A stretch of DNA of 64,000 nucleotides from Ichthyophis bannanicus (GCA_033557465.1 CM066031.1:1231049312-1231113311); one strand, 5' to 3'. Shown: positions 1 through 11,534, counted from the stretch's first letter. Numbers and translations: made by a program. The notes: generated by a model from the sequence alone, not told the origin.

Positions 1-782
1 AGATCCCTCCTCATGTTATCTAAACCTTCCTGGGTTTTTATTGCAGATTTTGATGTCATCTGTAAAGAAGCAAATTTTACCTTCTGGCCATTCCATAATA
101 TCATTTACAAAAATGTTAAAGGGAATTGGACCAAGGACAGGTTCCTGCAGCACATCACTGGCAGCATCCTTCTCTTCAGAGTGAGCTCTATTTACCTGTA
201 CTCTTTATTGCTTCCTATGCAACCAGTTTCTAACCCAGTCAGTCACTTTAGGGTCCATCCTTAGGGCACTCAATTTATCTATAGGTCAACTGTGTGGAAC
301 AGTGTTAAATACTTTACTGAAACCTAAGTACACCATATCTATAGCTCTCCTTTGGTCCAACTCTCTAGTCATCCAGTTAATGAGGGTTGTCTGACAAGGC
401 ATGTCTCATAAAACCATGCTGCCTCAGATCCTGCAATCCACTGGATTCCAGAAACTTCATTATCCTCTGTTTTTAGCAGCATTTACATTATTTTGCTCGC
501 CACAGAGGTCAGATTAACCAGCCTGTAGTTATCAACCTCATCCTTACTTCCACTGTTGTGTAAAGGGTCCACATGCGCCCTTCTGTAGTCCTCTGAGACC
601 ATGGCCAACTCTAAAGACGCGTTGAAAAGCCACTAGAACTTCCCTAATTTCCTTCAGTATTCTCAGAAGTATCTCATCTGGCCCCATTGCTTTGTCTACT
701 TTTAGTTTAGCTTGATTCTCGTGAACACAGTCTTTTGAATATTGTCATTGTTTTCTGAGATCCTGCTCTTGGCCTTCATCTG
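1..782 (-). mobile_element. CR1-type LINE fragment, antisense, RT region (left part)
   Basis: Read on the minus strand, this is decayed reverse-transcriptase sequence of a CR1-clade non-LTR retrotransposon. The plus strand shows the usual antisense landmarks: the region opposite the fingers/palm, then the stretch opposite the RT N-terminus near 640-720. No useful reading frame survives. The same copy resumes at 3608, where antisense sequence just upstream of RT continues. The break is flanked by catctg at 777-782 and again at 3608-3613, so I read the material between as one later insertion. Clade assignment rests on resemblance to the better-preserved CR1 copy at 44971-46846. Confidence 0.65.
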
Positions 783-1392
783 AGATCCCTCAATGGAAAC
801 AGTCTTCATATTCCATCACCATCCCAGGCCAGATACGAGGTAACACAATAGTTCGCTTTTTATATCAAGGCACCTCTGCTATGGAACTCTCTACCACTCG
901 AACTACAGCTGGAACAATGCCATCGTAAGTTTCACTCAGCCCTCAAGACTTATTTGTTTGAGAAGGCCTTTGGCCCCCTGTAAACGTAGCCTTAGGAGGT
1001 AAAGGGACATATAAATGTGTTTGTTGTATGTATGTGTTTTATTTATTTCTTCTCTACCCGCCTCTCTTTCCTGTTTACACATTGTAGTTCTTTTCTATCT
1101 GATTTTATTTTAAAATGGTAAACCGTTTTGATTACCTGTTTTTAAAGGCGGTACAGTGCATTACAAAAGTATTCATCCCCTCTGTGTTAGTCCTGTTTTG
1201 TCGCATTACAACCTGGAATTAAAATGAAGTTTTGGGGGTTAGCACCATGTGATATACACAACATGCCTACGACTTTGAAGGTGCAAAATATCCTTTATTT
1301 TGACACAAACAATAATTAAGACAAAAAAAATTGAAAACAGGAGTGTGCATATGTATTCATCTCCAAAGTCAATACGTTGTAGAGCCACCTTT

Positions 1393-2251
1393 TGCTGCAA
1401 TTTTGCTGTCTGCTGGGCCTATTCCTCTTGTTTCATCTATGCGATACCTTGGTGTTACCCTGGATTCGGCTTTAACTTTTAAAGATCACGTTTCCTCTAT
1501 TGTTCAGCGTTCTTTCTACACACTACGTCGACTTCATGCTGTCCGACCTTTCCTTTCATTCTCCTCTTTGACTACACTTCTCTCTCTCGTAGTTTCTCAT
1601 CTAGACTATTGTAATGCTTCTCTGGCCGGCCTTCCTCTTTCTCAGCTTCGTCGTCTTCAACTGGTCCACCATACTGCCGCTCGTCTTCTGACCAACTCCT
1701 CTCGCTCAGCTCATATCACTCCTCTTCTTATTCGCTTACACTGGTTGCCTATTCCTTTCCGCATTCAATACAAGGTTCTGATTTTTGTCCACAGGGCTTT
1801 ACACACTGGTGTTCCTCTTTATCTCTCTGACTAGGTGCACTTTCACTGTCCCTCTAGAACTCTTCGGTCGATTCACGCTAATCGTCTTTTTCTTCCACCT
1901 CCTTCCAGGGCTTGTCTTGAATCAACACGCTCTTCTGCTTTCTTTTTCCTCGGCCCCCGCCTTTGGAATTCTCTCCCCTTAGCTTTACGACTAAAGAATC
2001 CTCCTTCGGCACTTTCAAGGCCTCTCTCAAGACTCACCTCTTTTGTACCACTTTTGACATCCCTTCCCTTCCCACCCTCATTTGATTGGTCCTTTCTCTG
2101 TTTTCTTCATTCTATCTTCTGCTGTCTCTTTTGTGAATAATTGGCGTTCTTTTCTGTTTCAACAGTAGCCTTTGTTTTATTGTACACCGCTGTATGCCTT
2201 TCGGTCCAGGCGGTATAATAAGTTTTAAAATAAAGATAAAGATAAAGATAA
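1393..2251 (+). pseudogene. L2-clade LINE 3' end with RT C-terminal remnant
   Basis: This 5'-truncated L2 copy is nested inside the Tc1 element. The open stretch 1331-1834 encodes the end of the RT domain and the conserved L2 C-terminus: RYLGVTLD, SHLDYCNASLAGLP, TPLLIRLHWLPIPFRIQYK. The C-terminal LWNSLPLALR motif continues at about 1960 in another frame. The copy ends in a short tandem tail, taaagataaagataaaga (2230-2250). Reading upstream of 1393 into the Tc1 sequence is accidental. At most a 4-bp duplication (aatt) flanks it, as is common for L2. It moved by target-primed reverse transcription and cannot move now. Confidence 0.8.
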
Positions 2252-2339
2252 ATTACAGCTGCAAGTCTCTTGGGGTATGTCTCTATTAGCTTAGCACATC
2301 TAGCCACTGGGATTTGCACCCATTACTTAAGGCAAAACT

Positions 2340-3201
2340 ACTCCGATTCCTTCAAGTTAGATGGGCTGCGTTGGTGTACAGCAGTTTTCAAGTAATGCCA
2401 CAGATTCTCAATTTGATTGAGGTCTGGACTTTGACTAGGTCATTCCAAGACATTTAAATGTTTCCCTTTAAACCAGCTTTAGCAGTATGTTTAGGGTCAT
2501 TGTCCTGCTGGAAGGTGAACCTTATTCCTATTCTCAAAGCCCTGGCAGACTGAAACAGATTTTCCTCAAGAACTGCCCTGTATTTAGTGCCATCCATCGT
2601 TCCTTCAATCCTGACCAGTTTTCCTGTCTCTGCCAATGAAAAACATTCCCACAGCATGATGCTGCCACCACTATGTTAGAAATGGTGTTCTCGGGATGAT
2701 GGGAAGTGTTGGGTTCACGCCACACGTGGCGTTTCCTATATGGCCATAAAGTTCAATTTTCATCTCATCTGACCAGAGAACCTTCTTCCATGTGTCTGGG
2801 GGGTCCGCAAACTCCAAATCTGTTTTCTTCTTTTTTTCTTTAAGCAATGGCTTTTTTCTGGACACTCCCATAAAGCCTCACTCTGTGGAGTGTATGGCTT
2901 AAAGTGGTCCTATGGACAGATACTCCCATCTCTGCTGTGGATCTTTGCAACTCCTTCAGTGTTATCCGTGGTGTCTTTGTAGCATCTCGGATTAATGTCC
3001 TCCTTGCTCGGTCTGTGAGTTTTGGTGGGTGGCCTTCTCTTGTCAGGTTTGTAGTGGTGCCATATTCTTTCTGTTTTGTTATAATGGATTTAATGATGCT
3101 CCCTGGGATATTCAGAATTTGGGATATTTTTTTATAATACAACCCTGACCCTTCTCCATAACTTTGTCTTTGACCTGTTTGGAGTGCTCCTTGGTCTTCA
3201 T
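2340..3201 (-). pseudogene. Tc1-like transposase, broken
   Basis: Remnant of a DDE transposase that would cut and paste the flanking Tc1 element. The start is taken as the ATG at 3201-3199, giving MKTKEHSKQV. A frameshift follows within about 40 codons, after which the paired helix-turn-helix segment reads ISQILNIPGSIIKSI. The next part carries the first catalytic Asp in VLWSDEMKIE (about 2765-2790), then the second in QQDNDPKHTAK (about 2490-2520). The third carboxylate region, [15 protein letters not shown], is readable near 2385-2435 in another frame. At least three frameshifts make it non-functional. Length and motif order match the usual transposase of about 340 residues. Confidence 0.85.
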
Positions 3202-3607
3202 GTTGCTTGCTCAGTGGTGTTGCAAAGTGAGATATATTTATACAGGCATCACGTGACACTGATTGCACACAGGTGGACCCTAATCAACTAATTATGTGAA
3301 TTCTGAGGTTAATTGGTTGGACCAGTTCTTTTTAAGGGGGTTTCATAGCAAAAGGAATGAATACATATGCACTCACAACTTTTCAGTTTTTACTTGTTTT
3401 TTTGTTTTTTTATATATACAAGGTATTTCATTGTCATTTTACTTCACCAATTTGGACTATATTATTAGGTCCATTACCTAACATCCAAATGAAGCTCAAT
3501 TTTCTTTCCAGGTTGTACGTAATGCGATAAAACAGGACAAAAACCAAGTGGATGAATACTTTCTCAAAGGCACTATATATATATCAAAAAACAAATAAAC
3601 CATAAAC

Positions 3608-3926
3608 CATCTGTGACCACGGAAAGGAAATATTTGTTAAGCAATTCACTTTATCCTTATCTGTTAGTACATATTCTTCCCTTTCACTCTTTAGTCTGAC
3701 AATACCACTTTTGCATTTCTTCCTCTCACCAACATATCTGAAAAATGTTTTGTCCCCCATTTTACTGTGTTGGCTATTTTTTCTTCTATTTGTATCTTTG
3801 CTTTCCTGACTACTTTCTTAGCTTCTCTTAGCTTTTTCAAATGTTGATGTTTGCCTTCCTTATTCTGTGATCTCTTATGAAGGCAACCCTCTTTTCCTTC
3901 ATCTTTTCGGCTACCACCATCTGCCT
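3608..3926 (-). mobile_element. CR1-type LINE fragment, antisense (continuation of 1-782)
   Basis: Antisense sequence matching the EN-RT linker of CR1, with decayed KKANF/lysine-rich stretches on the minus strand. It restores continuity with the fragment ending at 782 once the intervening L2 and Tc1 insertions are removed. No open frame. Confidence 0.5.
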
Positions 3927-4460
3927 GTCAGAATGAGTTGACAGATGATAAAATACCAACAAAAATTAGGGAAATAACAAAACTGGCAATTCAGTAAAAA
4001 TGTGTGATTTCAATTAGTCCAGTATCAGCTGGGTAAATGTTGCATCAGGATATGCTAGTGAAATAAAGTTTCTAGATGAAATAAATGATTGTTTGTTTCA
4101 TTGTGCAGCTGATTCAGGAACCAACATGAGGAGGAGCTATTTTAGATCTAGTTTTAGGTAGAACACAGGATCTGGAACGAGAGATAACAGTGTTGGGGCC
4201 CTTGGTGAGGTGACAGCGATCATAACATGATCAAATTTGAAATAATAAATGGAGGGAGAACAGTAAGAAAATCTACTGTGTTAGCATTTAACTTTCCAAA
4301 AGGAGACTATGTTAACATGAGAAAAATGGATAGGATGTATTCCATGCTTTAGAAAAGGTGGAAGAAAGGCCAAACAACTGTTGGCATGGTTTAAAGATGA
4401 GGTGAGAGAGGCTGTGTTAGCCAAAAAAAATGTTTTAAAAAATGGAAAAAGGATCCAAAT

Positions 4461-4744
4461 TTATTTATTGTTATTCTCTTATATACCGTGCTATTCTACA
4501 TCAGTGTGGTTTATATTGAACAAACTGAAATTACATTGAACAGGGCATTATAACTTGGAGATAACTATTTTACAGGGAACATGGGCTATGGAGGGTTAAG
4601 TGGCTTGCCCAAGACCACAAGGAGCACCTGTGGGACTAGAAACCCTAGTCCTTCTGGCCCAAGGTTTCTGTCCTCTAGTGGGATTTGAACCACTGACCTT
4701 CTGGCCTGAAGTACCTTGCCCCAACCACTAGGCCACTCCTCCAC
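4461..4744 (-). mobile_element. tRNA-derived SINE with L2-like tail (copy 1)
   Basis: Antisense copy of the SINE best preserved at 41153-41448. The head, at the right end here, is tRNA-like with an A box and B box. The body contains ggcttgcccaaga-type core sequence, and the tail is ttatttattg on the plus strand. A 7-bp duplication, tccaaat, lies at 4454-4460 and 4745-4751. Removing the SINE restores the CR1 lysine-rich linker. Confidence 0.85.
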
Positions 4745-4940
4745 TCCAAATGAAGGAAACAGCATAAGTACTGATAAGTTAGATGCAAAGCATTGATAAG
4801 GGAGGCAAAAAGAGAATTTGAACAGAACCTAGTTGCGGAAGCAAACACTTCTTTACAAAAAAAAAGCTTTTTCAGGTACATTTGAAGCAAAAAGCCTCTG
4901 AGGGAGTTGGACCATTAGAAGATAGAGGGGTGAAAGTGAC

Positions 4941-5048
4941 ACTAAGGGACTTGTTCTATGTAAACCTGTTCTATGTAATGAGTTGTTTCACTGTAAACTG
5001 TGCTGATCTTAAATAGTGCGGTATACAAAACCAAATAAATCAATCAAT
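4941..5048 (+). mobile_element. Short L2-like 3' tail fragment
   Basis: About 100 bp resembling the 3' end of L2 or its SINE: gtaaactgtgctgatc, then gtgcggtataca, then an aaataaatcaatcaat tail. It is inserted in the sense CR1. Confidence 0.55.
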
Positions 5049-6344
5049 AATTAACAGAGAAACTAAATTAATTCTTTCCTTTGATCTATAATGAAGAAGA
5101 TGTAGGGGAGATTCTCATGCCAGAAATGATATTTAAGGGTGATGAATCAGAATTTAAACAAATCTTGATGACCTAGAAAATTTAATAGGGCGATATCACA
5201 AACTAAAGAATAGCAAATCACCTCGACCAGATGGTATACATTTCTGGGTCCTAAAAGAACTCAAAAATGAAATTTCAGACCTACTATTAGTAATTTGTAA
5301 AGTATTATTAAAATCATCTATAGTTCCTGAAAATTGGAGAGTGGCTGATGCAACTCCAGTTTTTTAAAAGGGTTCCAGGGGTGATTCAGGAAACTATAGA
5401 CTGGTGAGCCTGATGTAAATACCAGGCAAAATATTTGGAACTGTTATAAAGAACAAAATCACTGAACATATAGGGAGCCATGGTTTAATGGGAAAGCGAA
5501 CATGGATTTTGCCAAGGGAAGTCTTGCCTCACCAATCTGCTACATTTTTTTGAAGGGGTGAATAAACGGGTAGATAAAGATGAACTGGTTGATAAAGTGT
5601 ATCTGGGATTTCAGGAAGTCTTTAACAAGGTCCCTCATGAGAGATTCTTGAGGAAATTAAAAAGTCATGAGAAAGGAGGCAATGCCCTATTATGGATTCG
5701 GAATTGGTTAAAAGTAGAAAACAGAGTAGGGTTAAATGGTCAGCTTTCTCAATGAAGACAGGTGAATAGTGAGTATCCCAGGGTTTTGTACTGGGCCCAT
5801 TACCTTTTAGCATTTTATAAATGACCTGGAAGTGGGGATGAGTGAGGTGATTAAATTTGCAGATGACACAAAATTATTCAAAGTTATTAAGTCACAAGAG
5901 GATTTTGAAAAATTGCAAAAAGTTGGATGCCCAGTCTCCCAGTTTGGGCATCCAAATGGCAGATGAAATTTGATATGGATAAGTGTAAAGAAATGCACTT
6001 AGGGAAGAACAACTCAACTATAGTTACACGATGGAAGGTTCCACATTAGGAGCCACCACCCAGAAAATGGATCTCAGCGTTTTCATGGATAATACTATTG
6101 AAATCTTCTGATTAATATGCAGAGGCAGTCAAAAAGCTAATAGAATTCTAGGAATTATAATGAAAGTAATGGAGAATAAAACATAGGATGTCATAATGTT
6201 TCTGTATCACTCTATAGTGTGCAATTCTGGTCCTGAATCTATAAAAAGAAATAGCGGAATTAGAAAAGGTACAGAGAAAGACTAACAAATTGATAAAGGT
6301 GATGGAAGAATGCATTTGAGCTCAAAATGCAAAATAGTTATATG

Positions 6345-8140
6345 AAGTTATATCAGTCTGAAGCAGAATAGTTTGGGGCCCAATTTTCTTCTTCTGCGGG
6401 TTCCAGAACCGACATCAGTTCTTCCAGATATCAGGAAGCTGGTGCTCTTTTTTTCGCTCTTCTTCTCCGAACCCTACCCTTTAAATAACCCCCTCTCTAA
6501 TCCTCCTTTCTCCTCCCCTTCCTGTCCTTATAAAATTGGAGGGGCAAAAATTAAGGGGCCCCTGAAAGCAAGCTTGCTATGGCAGTTTAAAAAAAAATCA
6601 CTTTCGTTCCCTTTCTCTCTTGTTACATATTAACAAAATCCCAACAGGCATTTCTACACTACCCCAACAGTCAATTTCTTTCAGTCCTTGCACTCTTGTG
6701 CCAGGTAGACAAATCCCCCCACACTCACCAAAGAACCTTCTATAAATACATTTTACCGTTTTTCTCACTTTCTTTAGTGCTAAATCCCTTATTTCTCACT
6801 GTGATCAATACAATTTACCCAACCCATTAGCTCCCAAATAGTGAGGGAAAAGAGGGAAAAACCTTTAAAATCTTTCTTTCTCATAAGCCACACCTGCTTA
6901 ACATAATGAGTCCTACAACCCCTCTCACTCAAAATTATTTCTGCTGCTCTCTAACAACCTGTGGGAAACAATAGGAACCCCCAATCCCTCAAAACCACTC
7001 ATATCTGTTCTACACACTTACAGTCTCACCCAAACACTCTTTCTCACTCAGAAACATTCACTTTAAAAGGTTCTCTCACATTGCCAAATACACCTCCACA
7101 TTCGTTCACATACAACTGCCAACTGACCAAAACAAGCATGCTCACCAACATTCTAATGACTGGCAGGGTGCTCCTACTCTGTCCTAGGTCATCAAATAGG
7201 TCCATTCTAAACCCAATAAAATCTCCAATTTCCCATAAGTTTCAAAAATTACTTAATACATAACCCCCAACAAATCCCTTTAGTAAATTACACAGCTGTC
7301 AAAATAGTCTCCCTTCTTTCTGTCAAGCTGTCTGCTTGAAGTGTCCTAGCAAAAGCAATTACAACTGAGCTTTTTGACACAAAGTTTCCACCTGGAGATC
7401 ACTCAACCCCTCCCCTCTCCTATGCACTTGTAAACACTTAAAATCCAATATTTTTATACCTTAACAATCACATTTCCTTTTTCTTTTTACAGAATTCAAG
7501 ATCACATAACCTTAACATATATGTCATACACTTTGAATGGTTTTAAAACTTACTTTATTTCCAGTAATAAACTTTATCAAATTCCTACCTTTATAAATAT
7601 TGAAACTTCAATATAAAACATTTTCTTCTGGTTTTTAACACCGAGAGTCTTCTTATTGGATTTATAACTTTTAATTTATTCAAAAATATATTTTTTATAT
7701 CATGTGTAGACCTTCCTCCCAAACTTCAATCAGCTCCTCTCCCCCTGTCATCGGGGACAGAAACGGCAGCAGCCACAACCCTTCCCAGTGACAGGAGGGA
7801 GACTCTGGCTCCTGTGCATCATTGGGGACAGCCATGCAAACTCACGGCTCCCGTCGATGCCGTCAGGCTCTCCCACATGTGATCGGGAAAGCTGCGCAAA
7901 CCCGTGACTGCACCCGATCACTGCCAGCACACCACCCTGCAACCCGCAGCCACCAACCCGCTCCCAGCCATGCTGCACAATGCAGCTCACTCAGGCCTGT
8001 GTTCGTGGCTCACTCTTCTTTTTTTTTTTTAACTTTTTCTCTCGTGGCTGCTTCCTCTCCTCCCCGGAGACTCTCCCCCAAAAAACCCTGCTGCCTCCCA
8101 CTGTCTTGGGCAGCCCTCGAACCCCAGGTATGTTTCCCTT
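6345..8140. other. Unassigned region, no gene recognised
   Basis: I see no protein family, terminal repeat or RNA gene here. 6370-6640 is pyrimidine-rich. 6640-7700 is AT-rich with many CA-rich runs on the plus strand. 7740-8140 is suddenly GC-richer, with several short open stretches that show no recognisable motif. The composition shift near 7740 may mark the edge of an unknown element. Confidence 0.4.
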
Positions 8141-8144
8141 TATT

Positions 8145-8375
8145 ACAGTAGGATTTAGAAAGGTTTGGACATGTTCCTGGAGCAAAAATCCATAAATCCA
8201 TTATTAAAGTTGACTAGGGAAATCCACTGCTTGTCCCTGGGATCAGCAGCATGAAACCCATCTACCTTTTGGGATCCTGTCAAGTACTTGTGACCTGGAT
8301 TGGCAACTGATGGAAACAGGATACTGGGCTTGATAGACCTTTGATCTGACCCAGTATGGCAAATCTTGTATTCTT
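8145..8375 (+). mobile_element. CR1-type LINE 3' end, short truncated copy
   Basis: Contains only the last coding residues (KFLEERSIN-like region near 8160) and the 3' UTR: gaaacaggatactgggct, then gatctgacccagtatggc, with an imperfect ttcttatgta tail. It matches the 3' ends at 10180-10260 and, in reverse, 44971-45130. Confidence 0.75.
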
Positions 8376-8552
8376 ATGTAAAATTAAATACCGGGCTGCT
8401 GGTCATGAAGGCATCAGGTTTGTAGATTACATCACAGTGTTTCATTTTATGATGCTTGATGCTGAAATATTGTGATGTAACTTTGATGCATGCTTGCTAG
8501 AACATACTTGATAATAGATTTTAATTGCATTTAGATCGACTCTGAGTCTTCA

Positions 8553-8775
8553 GCTGTCCTGAATGAACCTCCTCTTGGCTGATCTCTGAAGCCAAGCAGG
8601 GTTGAACCTAGCTAAGCAGGGTTGAGCCTTCCAAGGTGGATGGGTAACTATCTTGGAACACTAGGGGCTGTAAACTCACTGCACTGAAGAAAGGCCTTGC
8701 AATCTACTTTCAGCCTTTCCATGCCAAGGAAACCCAGGGACTGGGTTGCCAGAAGTCAGCATTAACTTGACAGCA
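8553..8775 (+). mobile_element. 5S rRNA-derived SINE with RTE-like tail
   Basis: The head (8553-8672) resembles 5S rRNA: ctgatctctgaagcc, aagcagggtt, ggatgggtaac and a closing ggggctgta. These span the internal promoter of 5S genes. A stretch around aagcagggttga is duplicated (about 19 bp). The tail at about 8725-8773 (gggttgcc, agtcag, cttgacagcac) resembles the 3' end of the RTE at 32633-32690. It is a decayed retroposon, not a working 5S gene. Squamate 5S-Sauria SINEs with BovB-type tails are the closest described parallel I know. Confidence 0.75.
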
Positions 8776-8934
8776 CATATTACATTAGACTGTCTTTACA
8801 TCTGTATTGGTCTTAATAATCCATATACTGGTATGTGAACTTCCTAATGCACTACAGCTGCTCATGGAAACCAGGGCACTTGTGTTTTGTTTTTCTTGCA
8901 AATCCAAATTATCATCTTCTGTTTAGAAATAAAG

Positions 8935-9240
8935 AATTCCTATCATCCTGCTAGCCCAGCCTGGACAAGTGGGTTGTGTTGCTCATTCAGCAGATGGAGG
9001 CAGAGAACGCTGATTTCCACCAGTGCCCTGGTGTTGGCTGTGGACCTCTACCTTACCCTTGTCCAGGGTTCTGACCTGTAGGTCCTAGACTTAGTGGGCC
9101 CTGACTATGGCAGCGTGGTCCCTTGGAGCCCTTGCTGGGGCTGATAAGGGCCCTAGAGGTTTCACTGCATTCCTCCCTATCTTTCCTTCTTCCTCTGGGA
9201 TTTGCCACCCTTCTGTGGTTTTAACTGTTTCCTCTGATGG
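8935..9240 (+). mobile_element. Possible DIRS left-end fragment
   Basis: Starts tcctatcatcctgctagc, close to the DIRS-3 left terminus (tcttccttatcctgctagac at 36938), and continues with a cagatggaggcagagaac segment like the mirrored region near 37075-37095. No coding sequence follows before a CR1 fragment takes over. This is a solo or truncated end, and the resemblance is short. Confidence 0.45.
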
Positions 9241-9344
9241 GATAAAGTTTTATTGAAAAAACAAAAACAAGAAACTGACAGCAGGCTCTTTAGCAACAGT
9301 GGAACCGGAAACTGCTAGAGGAATTCCTGGAGGTTCCTGTAAAA

Positions 9345-9367
9345 GGGGGGTGTGGGGGGGGGGGGGC
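9345..9367. repeat. Poly-G tract
   Basis: A run of about 20 nearly uninterrupted G residues, useful only as a length-variable marker. Confidence 0.9.
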
Positions 9368-9394
9368 GGACAGTGTAGTGTTCCTGTTGGTTTA

Positions 9395-10262
9395 GTGGTG
9401 AGTGCTGGGCATGGGGGAAGTGAAGGGAGGCACGCTCTATGGTGACATGATGCAAGGTTCCACATTAGGAACCACCACCCAGGAAAAAGATTTAGGCGTC
9501 ATCATGGATAACATGCTGAAACCCCCTGCTCAGTGTGTAGGGGTGGCCAAGAAAGCAAATAGAATTCTAGGAATCATAAGGAAAGGAATGGAGAATAAAA
9601 CAAAGGATATTATAATGCCTCTGTATCATTCTATGGTGCGACTGCACTTTGAATATTGTGTGAAATTCTGGTCACCATAAAAAGGATATAGAATTATTAG
9701 AAAAGGTGCAGAGAAGAGCCACCAAAATGGTAAAGGGGATGGAAGGATACTCCTATGAAGAGAGGCTAAAAAGGTTAAGGCTCTTCAACCTGGAAAAGAG
9801 ACGGCTGAGGGGAGATAAGATAGAAGTCTATAAATTAATAAATGGAGTGGAACGGGTAAACGTAGATCGATTGTTTACACCATCAAAATATAGAAAGACT
9901 AGGGAACATGCAATGAAGCTATCTATTTAAGACTAATAATAGAAAATATTTTTTCACTCAATGTGTAATCAAACTCTGGAATTCGTTACCGGAGGATGTA
10001 GTAAAAGCTGTTAGTGTAGCCGGGTTTAAAAAAAGTTTGGACAAATTCCTGGAGGAAAGGTCCATAAACTATTATTAAAGGGGACTTGAGAAATCCACTG
10101 CTTGCCCCAATACAAGCACTGTGGAACCTGTGTCTTTTGGGGAAACTGCTAGGTACTTGTGACCTCGATTGGCCACTGTTGGAAACAGGATACTGGACTT
10201 GATGGACCTTGATCTGACTGAGTATGGCATATCTTATAGTCTTATCTTATGCTCTTATGACG
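9395..10262 (+). pseudogene. CR1-clade LINE 3' end with RT C-terminal region
   Basis: 5'-truncated CR1. Two overlapping open stretches (9402-9680 and 9706-9930) hold the C-terminal block: [87 protein letters not shown] stop within the conserved block (9678-9680) and a downstream frameshift separate them from the final KLWNSLPEDVV-like segment at about 9970-10060. The 3' UTR ends in an imperfect tandem tail (cttatagtcttatc...ctcttatga). No RT palm remains, so it cannot be active. Confidence 0.85.
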
Positions 10263-10479
10263 GCAGCAAGCAATCTGGAGCCTTGGTAGTTGCTGTTTTG
10301 TTAGTGTGGCTGGACCTGATTGCCCCTCTGGCATCAAGAACATGATGGAGTCATCCGCAAAAGTGAAGAAAGCATTCTCAGGCTATGGGGAAGATCAGTG
10401 CCGTGAGAACTTGCGCTACTTGTGACTTTCATTCATTAATTTTTCATTAAAATTTATATATTCCCCACCTATCATTGCA

Positions 10480-10715
10480 CATCATTGCAAGTTGCAAATT
10501 CACAACTATAATTATTGGAAGACAGTCAGTGCTGACTCCTGGCAACCAGCTGCCTCTGAGTTTTCTTGGCAATGTATCACCAAAAGTAGTTTGCCAAGCC
10601 TTTCCTTCTGAGGTAATGGAGGGTAAAGTGATTTGCCCAAGGTCACTAGGAGTGCTACTAGGAATCAAACCCTTGATCTTCTGAGTACTAGGCTACCCCT
10701 CCACTTCTTAAAGGC
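10480..10715 (-). mobile_element. SINE, antisense, decayed tRNA-derived type (copy 2)
   Basis: Contains the core tttgcccaaggtcacta and the tRNA-like end (aatcaaacccttgatc, then ctaggctacccctcca) seen in the other copies. It also has a left portion around agtcagtgctgactcctg that resembles an RTE/5S-SINE tail. It could be two adjacent SINE fragments. Confidence 0.55.
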
Positions 10716-11534
10716 AGTATAAACATAAAAATATCAATGACAAAAAAAATAAAAATTATTAAAATAAAATCGCATTAAAACACCAGAAGATGTGGGCAAC
10801 CAGTTCCTAAGACCCTGAACACCTACATAACTTAATAATCTTTATTAATTAATTAAAAGTTGCATTAAGTAAAAGGCCTTCAATTTTTCAGGAAGGCACA
10901 ATAATCCCTTTCCTGAAGCAGAGTAATAGGTAGAGCATTCCATAAAAAAGGGCCAGCAACAGAGCAGACTTTGCAGGCGCATTAACGTTTTGAGCCATGG
11001 AAACTGATGGAATAATTAAAAAATCCTTCTGACTTGAGTGGAGCGACCTAGGTGATCATAGCAAGTAACTAAGGATACAAAATCAAAATTAGAGACAGAA
11101 TTTTCCTTTTGAAAAAGACATACATAGACATTTAAACAGTATGTGAAATTTTATCAGTAAACAATGTAGTTTTTGTACTGCAGGAGAAGTAGAATCATAC
11201 ATATGAAGACCAAACATAAGTCATGCAGCTGCGTTTTGGACCATCTGGAGAGAACTGAGTCAAGAAACATGGTAAAATGAATGACTAAACCATCATTCTA
11301 AAATTTTAGGTTTCAGAATGAATTTTAGCTGACGAACAGCCCTCAACTTAAAAAATGTAGCAGGCATGGTTTTACTAATATGATTTCTCATTGACAAATT
11401 AATATCCAATAATAAACTTCAGTATCTTACTTCTGTACAAAATTGCACATGGTTTCCATCCAAGTTAATGGAATTAGGCTAGACTAAAGACCTATTATTA
11501 CACACTTTCATTGCTTCAGTTTTTGAAAAGCTTA

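Larger units (their letters stand above)
1154..3574 (-). mobile_element. Tc1/mariner-like DNA transposon
   Basis: The left end after TA (1152-1153) starts cagtgcattacaaaag and runs into a motif ending gtattcatcc. The right end at about 3551-3574 is its inverted copy (gatgaatact...caaaggcac) next to TATATA. Terminal inverted repeats plus TA targets are the Tc1/mariner signature. The transposase lies on the minus strand. An L2 tail (1393-2251) interrupts the left part; removing it rejoins ttgctgcaatt to acagctgc. The right-most base pair of the inverted repeat is mutated. Confidence 0.85.
783..3607 (+). mobile_element. L2-like LINE 3' end, split by a Tc1 element
   Basis: A 5'-truncated L2-type copy. 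Its coding end at about 860-985 resembles the L2 C-terminal motif around LWNSLP followed by a short helix. A 3' UTR follows, with the typical aaaccg...aaaggcggta ending at 1151. The tail resumes after the Tc1 element at 3576-3607 as an (ataaac)-like repeat. Flanking catctg (777-782 and 3608-3613) is a plausible target-site duplication. No complete ORF remains. Confidence 0.6.
3930..6340 (+). pseudogene. CR1-clade LINE, sense, EN end plus RT, heavily decayed
   Basis: Read on the plus strand. The endonuclease C-terminus is visible at about 4140-4240 (ILDLVLG, then SDHNMIKFEI), followed by the lysine-rich linker. The RT start lies near 5215-5260 (SPRPDGIHFWVLKEL), the GNYRLVSL motif near 5390, and FNKVPHERFLRKL at 5617-5655. 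The CR1 C-terminal block (STLGATTQ...KANRILGI) is at about 6035-6160. There are many stops and frameshifts. A SINE (4461-4744) and a short L2-like tail (about 4941-5048) interrupt it. It lies head-to-head with the antisense CR1 to its left, so these are two separate insertions. Confidence 0.75.

Noticed and set aside
13..264. 83-codon plus-strand open frame at the left edge
   Set aside because: Antisense to CR1 RT sequence; a chance frame.
6961..7263. 100-codon plus-strand open frame as a host gene
   Set aside because: Low-complexity, Thr/Ser/Pro/His-rich translation of a CA-rich stretch, with no recognised domain or splice context.
8553..8672. Functional 5S rRNA gene
   Set aside because: Diverged, with an internal duplication and a LINE-like tail; it is a SINE head.
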